Assembly: GCA_900541015.1 (NCBI GenBank)
Contig: UQIB01000039.1
Coordinates: 1 to 15,988, forward strand
Source: an uncultured Collinsella sp.
Lineage (GTDB): Bacteria > Actinomycetota > Coriobacteriia > Coriobacteriales > Coriobacteriaceae
Direction: 5' to 3'
DNA: 15,988 nucleotides
Part shown: positions 1 through 8,464 of the stretch, piece after piece
Numbering within the stretch: the first letter of the stretch is position 1
Layout: every line of letters begins with the position of its first letter
Position numbers and translations under genes: made by a program
Notes under the pieces: model-generated
Told to the model about the DNA's origin: nothing
Database searches by the model: none
What the model saw: only the letters and a program-made list of their open reading frames with translations

Positions 1-26
1 ATTTGACCGGTCGAACGGCGCTTGTC

Positions 27-968
27 CTAGGCCAAGAACTCCTTGGTGGTCGCCACGATGTTGGCGGCGTCCAGGCCATACTTGTGCAAGAGCTCGGCAC
101 CCGGGCCAGACTCACCGAAGGTGTCGTTGACGCCGATCTTCTTGAGCGGCGTCGGGCACTGCTCGCACAGGACGTCGGCAACGGCGCTGCCCAGGCCACC
201 GATCACAGAGTGCTCCTCGACGGTCACGACGTGGCCGGTCTTGGTAGCGCTCTTGACGATCAGGTCGGCATCGATGGGCTTGATGGTGTGCATGTTGATG
301 ACCTCGGCGTCGATGCCCTCGGCAGCGAGCTGCTCGGCGGCCTCGAGAGCCTCGCCGACCATCAGGCCGCAGGCGATGATGGTCACATCGGCGCCCTCGC
401 GCATGACAATGCCCTTACCCAACTCGAAGTTGTAGGTCTCGGGATCGTTGATAACCGGCGAGGCCAGACGGGCAAAGCGCATGTACACCGGACCGTCGCA
501 CTCGTAGGCGGCGCGCGTCACGGCGCGGGCCTCGACGTCGTCGGCGGGAACAATCACAGTCATGCCGGGGATGACGCGCATGAGGGCGATATCCTCGCAG
601 CACTGATGCGTGGCGCCATCCTCGCCCACCGAGATACCGGCGTGCGTGGCACCGATCTTAACGTTAAGGTGCGGGTAGCCGATGGAGTTACGGACCTGCT
701 CAAAGGCGCGACCGGCAGCGAACATGGCAAAGGTGCTCGCGAAGGCAACGCGGCCGGTGGTTGCGATACCGGCGGCGACGCCCATCAGGTTGCTCTCGGC
801 AATGCCCACATCGAAGAAACGATCGGGGCAGGCGGCCTTGAACTTGCCGGTCTGCGTGGCGGCGGCCAGGTCGGCGTCGAGGACCACAAAGTCATCGTGC
901 TCGTTGGCGAGCTCGACGAGGGCCTCGCCGTAGCTTACACGCGTGGCGATTTTCTTGACGTCTGCCAT
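27..968 (-). CDS. Transketolase, C-terminal half (pyrimidine-binding and C-terminal domains)
   Basis: This is the second subunit of a split transketolase, which moves two-carbon ketol units between sugar phosphates in the non-oxidative pentose phosphate pathway in the cytoplasm. The 313-residue protein carries the thiamine-pyrophosphate pyrimidine-binding domain (about residues 5-175) and the transketolase C-terminal domain (about 190-305). The catalytic glutamate that activates the cofactor is E58 in GIAESNLMG, and the GEDGATHQ motif with H121 follows. ATG at 968 is preferred over the in-frame ATG at 1025 because GGAGAGGAG precedes it, and because the upstream extension would lie inside the N-terminal-half gene. 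It starts one base after that gene's TAG stop, so the two halves are probably translationally coupled and form one holoenzyme. The stop is TAG. Split transketolases of this kind are common in anaerobic bacteria and archaea. Confidence 0.95.
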   Translation of the reverse strand: MADVKKIATRVSYGEALVELANEHDDFVVLDADLAAATQTGKFKAACPDRFFDVGIAESNLMGVAAGIATTGRVAFASTFAMFAAGRAFEQVRNSIGYPHLNVKIGATHAGISVGEDGATHQCCEDIALMRVIPGMTVIVPADDVEARAVTRAAYECDGPVYMRFARLASPVINDPETYNFELGKGIVMREGADVTIIACGLMVGEALEAAEQLAAEGIDAEVINMHTIKPIDADLIVKSATKTGHVVTVEEHSVIGGLGSAVADVLCEQCPTPLKKIGVNDTFGESGPGAELLHKYGLDAANIVATTKEFLA

Positions 969-969
969 C

Positions 970-1800
970 CTAGAGCTCCTCTCCGGCGGCCGTGAGCTCT
1001 GCCATGGCCTGCTCAAACTGTTCATCGTTGGGGGCCTTACCGTGCCAACCCACCTGGTTCTCCATAAAGGAAACGCCCTTGCCCTTCATGGTCTCGGCGA
1101 TAATGGCGGTCGGCTGGCCCTTGGTAGCGCGAGCCTCGGCAAAGGCGGCGCGGATCTGGTCGAAATCGTTGCCGTCGGCAAGCTCCACCACGTGGAACTT
1201 AAAGGCACGGAACTTGTCGGCGAGCGGCATGGGGTCGTTGACCTCCTCGACGGGGCCGTCGATCTGCAGGCCGTTGTGGTCGACGATCACGCAGAGGTTG
1301 TCGAGCTGCTGGTTGCCGGCAAACATGGCGGCCTCCCAGACCTGGCCCTCCTCGCTCTCGCCATCGCCCAACAGGGCGTAGGTGCGATAGTCGTCGCCCC
1401 AGTGCTTGGCAGCAACGGCCATACCCACGGCGGCGGAGATGCCCTGGCCGAGCGAGCCGGTGGACATGTCGACGCCCGGGGTGTCGTTCATGTTGGGATG
1501 ACCCTGCAGGTGGCTACCGATATGGCGCAGCGTCTCGAGGTCCTCCTTGGGGAAGAACCCGCGCTCGGCAAGCACGGCGTACAGGCCCGGAGCGCAGTGG
1601 CCCTTGGAAAGCACAAAACGATCGCGGTCGGCCTTGCGGGGATCGGCCGGGTCGACGTTCATTTCCTCAAAGTACAGATAGGTCATGATGTCGGCAGCGC
1701 CGAGCGAACCGCCCGGATGGCCGGACTTGGCAGCGTGCACGCCGGTGACGATGCCCTTCCTTACCTCGTTGGCAACCTTTTTGAGCTCTTCGTCGCTCAT
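970..1800 (-). CDS. Transketolase, N-terminal half (TPP diphosphate-binding domain)
   Basis: This 276-residue subunit supplies the thiamine diphosphate-binding half of the split transketolase. Visible motifs are GHPGG (H28), KGH (H68) and the metal/TPP-binding motif beginning GDG at residues 145-147 and ending at N176 in VDHNG. A normal one-chain transketolase is about 630-660 residues; the two adjacent genes sum to about 590, with each domain on its own chain. ATG at 1800 is preceded by AAGGAAGG at good spacing. The C-terminal-half gene follows after one base, so the two are an operon. The 206-base gap upstream (1801-2006) presumably holds the promoter. A CATAAT-like -10 can be found on the minus strand, but its -35 is poor, so I do not call it. 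An AACCG/CGGTT hairpin near 1950-1970 may help end yitT transcription. The stop is TAG. Confidence 0.95.
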   Translation of the reverse strand: MSDEELKKVANEVRKGIVTGVHAAKSGHPGGSLGAADIMTYLYFEEMNVDPADPRKADRDRFVLSKGHCAPGLYAVLAERGFFPKEDLETLRHIGSHLQGHPNMNDTPGVDMSTGSLGQGISAAVGMAVAAKHWGDDYRTYALLGDGESEEGQVWEAAMFAGNQQLDNLCVIVDHNGLQIDGPVEEVNDPMPLADKFRAFKFHVVELADGNDFDQIRAAFAEARATKGQPTAIIAETMKGKGVSFMENQVGWHGKAPNDEQFEQAMAELTAAGEEL

Positions 1801-2006
1801 TGTGCCTTCCTTTCATCCTCATTAGACAAAATGCGCACGGCACCGAAGGTAATCCCAACACAGCCGCAATGCACGTACGTCATTCATTATGCTGGAAACT
1901 GATGGCTTTACCAGAGTTTTTATCATTATTTGAACAATTTAGCAGGCAGAACCGCTGATGAAACGGTTTATCAATGTGAACGTCTTTTGGATGGAACGCG
2001 ATCGCC

Positions 2007-2897
2007 CTACGCGCTAATGTCCTTGAATCCCTCGCCGAAGGCTTCCGTAACGTCAGCGACCGTCACAATGGCGTGAGGATCGCGCTCGCGCACGATCGTC
2101 TTGAGGGTATTGAGCTCTCGACGGCTCACGATGACCATAATCACCGGCTTCTCGACACCCGAATACATGCCAGTCGCCTTAAACTTGGTACAACCACGAC
2201 CCAGACCATACATGATATCGGCAGCGATATCAGGAAACTTGTCCGAGATGATGAGTACCATACGGCGTTTGTTGCCACCATCGACCACGGCATCGATCAC
2301 GTAGCCGCTAATGACCATCGAAAGGCCTGCATACAGTGCGTTTTCGATTGAAAAGACCGGAGCCGATAACGCGCATACGGCAACATCGATCGCCATGACG
2401 GTCGAGCCCACCGGCAGCGAGGTGTTACGCGAGATGATTTGGCCAATCGTGTCCGAGCCGCCGGTGTTGGCGCCGGCGCGCAACACCATGCCGTAACCGA
2501 TGCCCGTAATAATGCCGCCCCACATGGCAGGGAGCATCAGGTCCGCATCCGCCAGAGGTGCTACAAACGGGGCGAACAGATCGGTAAAGAAGCCCAGCAG
2601 CACAAAGCCCGTCGCGGTCTGCACCACGTAGAACATGCCGCCCTCGCGCATAACGACCAGCAGCAGCAAGGCGTTCATCACGATGGTCTGGATACCGACG
2701 GGAAGCGACACGCCTCGCGCCGCGCCGACCGCCTGGATAATGGTGGCAAGGCCCGTAACGCCACCGGCAGCAAGGCCGTTGGGAATCAAAAACAGGTCGG
2801 TCGCAATAGCGGCCAGAGCGCACCCCAACATAATCTGGGGCAGGTCGTGAAAGAAGTTCATCGAAAGAATGCGCTTGATGTCCAGACGATATGCCAT
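2007..2897 (-). CDS. YitT-family integral membrane protein (DUF161 + DUF2179)
   Basis: This 296-residue protein has the YitT architecture: several hydrophobic membrane segments over about residues 18-210, then a soluble C-terminal DUF2179 domain over about 225-290. The C-terminal signature is recognisable: GRGCTKF, a Gly-rich turn, then VSRREL and an ending in EAFGEGF. The GANTGGSDTIGQII stretch in the membrane part is also typical. The family is found across bacteria, but its substrate or role is not established; transport is only a guess. ATG at 2897 is chosen because GAGGGGGG sits just upstream; an ATG eight codons earlier (2921) would start inside the terminator hairpin. The gene follows prfB in the same direction with 165 bases between them. 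The hairpin-and-U-tract terminator at 2910-2938 lies inside its leader, so expression may depend on read-through. The stop is TAG. Confidence 0.88.
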   Translation of the reverse strand: MAYRLDIKRILSMNFFHDLPQIMLGCALAAIATDLFLIPNGLAAGGVTGLATIIQAVGAARGVSLPVGIQTIVMNALLLLVVMREGGMFYVVQTATGFVLLGFFTDLFAPFVAPLADADLMLPAMWGGIITGIGYGMVLRAGANTGGSDTIGQIISRNTSLPVGSTVMAIDVAVCALSAPVFSIENALYAGLSMVISGYVIDAVVDGGNKRRMVLIISDKFPDIAADIMYGLGRGCTKFKATGMYSGVEKPVIMVIVSRRELNTLKTIVRERDPHAIVTVADVTEAFGEGFKDISA

Positions 2898-2909
2898 GCT
2901 GCCCCCCTC

Positions 2910-2938
2910 AAAAAAGCGCACCCCATCGGATGCGCTTT
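2910..2938 (-). terminator. Intrinsic terminator inside the yitT leader
   Basis: Read on the minus strand, an 8-bp perfect stem (AAAGCGCA with TGCGCTTT) around a 10-base loop runs into a T-tract. It ends 12 bases before the yitT start codon. It could simply terminate the secA-prfB transcript, but it leaves no room for a promoter between itself and yitT, so it may act as an attenuator. Confidence 0.75.
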
Positions 2939-2977
2939 GAACTTCTTCTTGTATTCGATTCTACCGATTCGCCGGAC

Positions 2978-3001
2978 AAAAACCACCCCTGCGCAGGGTT
3001 T
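2978..3001 (-). terminator. Possible first terminator after prfB
   Basis: On the minus strand a short CCCT/AGGG hairpin is extended by AAA/TTT pairing across a small bulge and followed by five T. It lies about 60-85 bases after the prfB stop. The stem is short and bulged, so it is weaker than the hairpin at 2910-2938. The two may act together. Confidence 0.35.
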
Positions 3002-3018
3002 ATTCTGGATACAAACCC

Positions 3019-3033
3019 GTCCAACCGTTGGAC
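3019..3033. promoter_or_regulatory. Perfect inverted repeat in the prfB-yitT gap
   Basis: GTCCAAC and GTTGGAC flank a single base, giving a perfect 7-1-7 dyad about 125 bases ahead of yitT and 30 bases after prfB. It is the right size for a repressor operator. There is no T-tract next to it, so it is not a terminator. No regulator can be named. Confidence 0.3.
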
Positions 3034-3062
3034 TTGGCATCGGCTTGAAGCCACCCGATGTT

Positions 3063-4210
3063 TTAGACCTCCGAGCCTTCTGCATCGGCGTTGCCGGTAG
3101 CCCAGCGATGGTAGCCAATAACAAACGGGTCCAGGTCGCCATCGTCAAGAACTGCCTCGACGTTGCTGGTCTCAACGCCCGTGCGTAGGTCTTTGACCAT
3201 CTGGTACGGGTAGAGCACGTAGCTGCGAATCTGGTTGCCAAAACCGATCGTGGTCTTGGGTCCGCGAATTTCATCGAGCGCCTCGGCGCGCTTCTCGAGC
3301 TCAATCTCGTACAGACGAGCCTTGAGGATCTGCATGCACGCGGCCTTGTTCTGGATCTGGCTGCGCTCGTTTTGGCAGGTGACCACAATGCCGCTGGGGA
3401 AATGCGTCACGCGCACGGCGGAGTCGGTGGTGTTAACGCCCTGACCGCCCGGGCCACTCGCGTGGTACACGTCCACGCGGATGTCATCGGGACTGATTTC
3501 GATGTCGATATCATCGGGTAGCACGGGGATGACCTCGACGCCGGCAAACGTGGTCTGGCGGCGCTTCTTGTCGTCGGTGGGGCTAATGCGAACCAAGCGG
3601 TGGACGCCGGCCTCGGCGCGCAGCATGCCAAATGCGTCCTTGCCCTCGACGGTAAAGGTCGCGCGGTCGATGCCGATGACCTCGGCCGCGGGACAGTCGT
3701 TGATGGTGACCTTCCAGCCGCGACGCTGGCAGTACTTCATGTACATCTTAAAGAGCATGAAGGTCCAGTCCTGCGCCTCCAGACCACCCTGTCCGGGCTT
3801 GATGGTCACAATGGCATCGCCGTGATCGAACTCACCGGTAAACCAGCTCGAAAGCTCAAGCTCATCGATGGCCCGGGCCAGGCGCTCAGCCGTGGCTGTA
3901 GCCTCCTCGCGAAGGGCGACGGCGTCGGGGTCATCCCCCATCTCCTCGGCAAGCTCCAGCGCGGCGCGGGCATCGGAAAGCTCGCCGCGCGCGGTGTCCA
4001 CGGCAGCGATATCTTCCTTGGTGCGCGCAATCTCCTCCATGGTGGCACGGGCGGCGTCGGCGTCATCCCAAAAGCCAGGGGCAACACTTTTGGCCTCGAG
4101 CTCGGACACGCGGGTACGCTTCTCGTCCAGGTGGAGATATGACTCGACCTCACCGAGCCGGTCCGCAAACGCGTCCAGCTCGGCGGGCGTTACCTCTAAA
4201 GCCTCAGCCA

Positions 4211-4211
<1 letters not shown>
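3063..4211 (-). CDS. prfB: Peptide chain release factor 2 (RF2) with SPT in place of SPF
   Basis: RF2 reads UAA and UGA in the ribosomal A site and releases the finished peptide. The 382-residue protein is full length: N-terminal coiled region (about 1-120), the EAQDW segment near 145-149, the codon-recognition domain, then the catalytic GGQ at residues 255-257 in ASGPGGQGVN. The family's UGA-reading tripeptide SPF is SPT here (residues 210-212, in VRISPTDD); the codons AGC CCC ACC read clearly. No programmed-frameshift site is needed: the frame is open from ATG to TAA, unlike the autoregulated prfB of many bacteria. Its ATG shares one base with the TAA of secA (TAATG), with AGGA inside the secA end as ribosome-binding site, so the genes are translationally coupled. 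RF1 is excluded by the overall similarity and by the EAQDW and VRISP contexts. Confidence 0.96.
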
Positions 4212-7018
<2,807 letters not shown>

Positions 7019-7112
7019 GTGGTTTTCCTTTTTGGCCATCGCCCACGCCGTGCAGCTGCGGGCGAGTTAAACACATATGATTGTACTTTAGCCAAACAAG
7101 GCGCGGCCTATA

Positions 7113-7128
7113 CGGTCGAGCTCGACCG
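7113..7128. promoter_or_regulatory. Perfect 16-bp palindrome upstream of secA
   Basis: CGGTCGAGCTCGACCG is a perfect palindrome about 95-110 bases upstream of the secA start codon. The size and position suit an operator. No clear -35/-10 pair was found around it, so regulation of secA by this site is a guess. Confidence 0.35.
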
Positions 7129-7147
7129 CCACGTAATAACTACGACC

Positions 7148-7170
7148 AACCTGCCACAATGGGACAGGTT
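7148..7170. promoter_or_regulatory. AACCTG/CAGGTT dyad between rpmE and secA
   Basis: AACCTG (7148-7153) and CAGGTT (7165-7170) form an inverted repeat with an 11-base centre. The right arm lies in the decamer GGACAGGTTA (7162-7171), which recurs as a direct repeat at 7226-7235, 64 bases away. Together these suggest repeated protein-binding sites in the 206-base region ahead of secA. Nothing else coding is visible between 7019 and 7325. Confidence 0.3.
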
Positions 7171-7245
7171 AATTTTGGAGGGTTTATCTGGGCAAACGCC
7201 GCCTCTCCGCCATTTGATGCCATGAGGACAGGTTAGTTTGCACTA

Positions 7246-7291
7246 ATCAAAAAGAAAAGGGCCGCGCACCCAGATGGATACGCGGCCCTTT
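7246..7291 (-). terminator. Intrinsic terminator of rpmE
   Basis: On the minus strand an 11-bp GC-rich perfect stem (AAAGGGCCGCG with its complement) with a 14-base loop runs into a T-rich tail (TTTTCTTTTT). It begins about 35 bases after the rpmE stop codon, so rpmE is a single-gene unit separate from secA. Confidence 0.92.
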
Positions 7292-7325
7292 AGCCATGAA
7301 TGCGAGTGTTTGCTCGGCGAGCTAT

Positions 7326-7751
7326 TTACTCAGCAGCCTCGGTGGTCTCGGCCTCGGCAGCGGCTTCCTCGACGGGAGCCTCTGCGGGAGCCTCGGCAGC
7401 CTGCTTGGCAGCCTCCTCGGCAAACTTAGCGGCACGCTTAGCCTTCTCGGCAGCCTTAGCCTCAGCGGCGGCCTTGCGAGCGGCCTCGGCCTCAGCAGCC
7501 TTGGCGGCCTTGGCGGCCTTGGCCTCCTCAGCCTTCTTGAGCTGGGCGGCAGCGGCGCCACCGAACTTGTCGGCGAAGCGCTGGACGCGTCCACCGGTGT
7601 CGACGAACTTCTGCTGGCCGGTGTAGAACGGGTGGCACTCGTTGCAAAGCTCGACCTTCATCTCGGACACGGTAGCGTGCGTCTTGAAGGTGTTGCCGCA
7701 GGAGCACGTCACCGTGCACTCGACATACTGGGGATGGATACCCTGCTTCAT
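7326..7751 (-). CDS. rpmE: 50S ribosomal protein L31 with long Ala/Lys/Glu-rich tail
   Basis: L31 is a component of the large ribosomal subunit that bridges to the small subunit. Residues 1 to about 65 match the family from MKQGIHP onward, with the four zinc-binding cysteines of the zinc-containing (C+) type: C16 and C18 (CSC), C36 and C39 (CNEC). Ordinary L31 is about 65-90 residues, but this protein is 141. The extra 75 or so residues (about 66-141) are almost only Ala, Lys and Glu, with repeats such as AAKAAK and AEAEAA, and become acidic at the end. The first part would form a basic helix and the last part an acidic disordered tail. ATG at 7751 has AAGGAG seven bases upstream. It stands alone between its own candidate promoter and terminator. 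The leader can fold to mask the ribosome-binding site, which suggests autoregulation. The stop is TAA. Confidence 0.95.
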   Translation of the reverse strand: MKQGIHPQYVECTVTCSCGNTFKTHATVSEMKVELCNECHPFYTGQQKFVDTGGRVQRFADKFGGAAAAQLKKAEEAKAAKAAKAAEAEAARKAAAEAKAAEKAKRAAKFAEEAAKQAAEAPAEAPVEEAAAEAETTEAAE

Positions 7752-7835
7752 GGTAGGACTCCTTATTGGTCAGGCGCTGGTTACCGATCAGCGCATAAGG
7801 CGTCTTGGTTTCCGACCAAGACAACAAACTCGGCT
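7752..7835 (-). promoter_or_regulatory. Structured 5' leader of rpmE (candidate L31 leader RNA)
   Basis: On the minus strand the leader has two perfect hairpins: GTCTTGGT/ACCAAGAC (7802-7822, loop CGGAA) and GCGCTG/CAGCGC (7774-7794). Between them lies CCTTAT (7795-7800), complementary to ATAAGG, which contains the Shine-Dalgarno core (AAGGAG at 7759-7764). That pairing would stack on the second hairpin and hide the ribosome-binding site. Ribosomal proteins commonly repress their own mRNA this way, and L31 leader families have been described in several bacterial groups. The match to a known family is inferred, not tested. Confidence 0.55.
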
Positions 7836-7864
7836 ATGGTACCACGGCGCCGCGTGTCCCACAA
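7836..7864 (-). promoter_or_regulatory. Candidate sigma-70-type promoter of rpmE
   Basis: On the minus strand TTGTGG (7859-7864) and TACCAT (7836-7841) are separated by 17 bases. The match is moderate (3/6 and 4/6), but transcription would begin just ahead of the two leader hairpins, giving a leader of about 80 bases. Confidence 0.4.
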
Positions 7865-7994
7865 AAGGTTCACGGTCTTTTCGGAACGACACGAATCTGA
7901 CCCATCGAAACACATCTCCACCGTTCCTTCAACTGGGAAAATGCCGTCCACGGGGCCTGAGAAGGGCCCCGGGGACGTTCGACTGACTGCGGGA
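7865..7994. other. Intergenic stretch with no clear gene
   Basis: This is part of the 367-base gap between rpmE and the exported-protein gene. I see no convincing gene. It holds a GGGGCC/GGCCCC hairpin at 7952-7970 and the decamer GGGGACGTTC at 7971-7980, which is also the core of the REP-like elements at 13592-13601 and 14680-14689. A minus-strand frame runs through much of it, but it lacks a ribosome-binding site and overlaps the rpmE leader. Confidence 0.4.
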
Positions 7995-8043
7995 ACGGCC
8001 TTTCCGCTCAATGTGTTCGGCTGAGATCGGAAATCAACCAAAC
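7995..8043. repeat. 49-bp direct repeat, copy 1 (downstream edge of ABC cassette)
   Basis: This copy matches 10648-10696 in the same orientation over 49 bases with two mismatches, including a 37-base identical core (8003-8039). It lies beyond the terminator of the exporter/peptide cassette, so the two copies bracket that cassette. Its centre contains an imperfect dyad beginning TTCGG and ending CGGAA. It could be a recombination or attachment site, or a dispersed intergenic repeat. Confidence 0.85.
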
Positions 8044-8059
8044 TGAACTAGGTTCAGTT
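8041..8059. repeat. Perfect 8-3-8 inverted repeat next to direct repeat 1
   Basis: AACTGAAC and GTTCAGTT flank TAG, a perfect dyad overlapping the last three bases of direct repeat copy 1. It is absent from copy 2. It lies past the cassette terminator and has no T-tract of its own. A binding site for a recombinase or regulator is possible but unproven. Confidence 0.5.
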
Positions 8060-8067
8060 GACATGGT

Positions 8068-8104
8068 TAAAAACGAGGGGCGACGCTTTTGCGTCACCCC
8101 TCGT
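8068..8104 (-). terminator. Intrinsic terminator of the ABC/exported-protein cassette
   Basis: On the minus strand a 14-bp stem with one mismatch (arms ACGAGGGG.GACGC and complement, loop AAAA) is followed by a T-tract. It begins 14 bases after the stop codon of the small exported protein and closes the two-gene unit. Confidence 0.93.
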
Positions 8105-8118
8105 CCCGGCCGGTTGCT

Positions 8119-8463
8119 TTAGTTGTACACACGGTAGTTACACTTGAACTGGGTTATGTGTCCATAGTTGGAGCGGTACCAACCCGACGTATAGCTGATT
8201 GCCTCTGCGCCTAGATAGTCGTAGCCCTTGTTGTAGCGAAGCTGACGGTAGGTCGTGTCGTACTCTGCTACGTAAAACGTGTCTCCAGAGAAGGCTTTGT
8301 ACCGGTCCTTAACCGTCGAAGCCATGTACGCGGGTTCGACATCGCCTTTCTCCCCGTTGAGCGCATAGACGGGTGCCGCGATTCCGCATAAAGCCGTTGC
8401 CACGAGGATGGCGTAGACAGCCATGCGCGACGCATTGGACTTCAGCTGTTCAAATAGTTTCAT
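8119..8463 (-). CDS. Small exported tyrosine-rich protein, possible ABC exporter partner or bacteriocin-like peptide
   Basis: I do not recognise this 114-residue protein as a named family. It has a clear Sec signal peptide: K2, K8 and R13 in the n-region, a hydrophobic core at about residues 14-30, and a likely cut after VYA (residue 34). The predicted mature part is 80 residues with 13 tyrosines, one cysteine (so no internal disulphide) and an ending in YRVYN. Small size, signal peptide and Tyr richness recall lactococcin-972-type bacteriocins, but I see no firm match to that family's motifs. ATG at 8463 is preferred over the GTG at 8472 because AGGTGA stands at good spacing. The start lies one base after the exporter's TGA, so the genes are co-translated. 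A strong terminator follows. Bacteriocin, secreted cofactor of the exporter, or surface protein all remain open. Confidence 0.8.
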   Translation of the reverse strand: MKLFEQLKSNASRMAVYAILVATALCGIAAPVYALNGEKGDVEPAYMASTVKDRYKAFSGDTFYVAEYDTTYRQLRYNKGYDYLGAEAISYTSGWYRSNYGHITQFKCNYRVYN

Positions 8464-8464
8464 G

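Noticed and set aside
970..1025. A longer start for the transketolase C-terminal half at 1025
   Set aside because: It would overlap the N-terminal-half gene by 56 bases. The ATG at 968 has a strong Shine-Dalgarno and begins with normal family sequence.
7302..7600. Plus-strand Gly/Leu/Ser-rich frames opposite the rpmE tail
   Set aside because: They are the complement of the Ala/Lys/Glu codon repeats in the L31 tail and have no ribosome-binding site.
7781..8041. An 86-codon minus-strand frame starting in direct repeat copy 1
   Set aside because: There is no ribosome-binding site and it runs through the rpmE promoter and leader. The shared VDFRSQPNTLSG peptide with a frame at copy 2 comes only from the DNA repeat.
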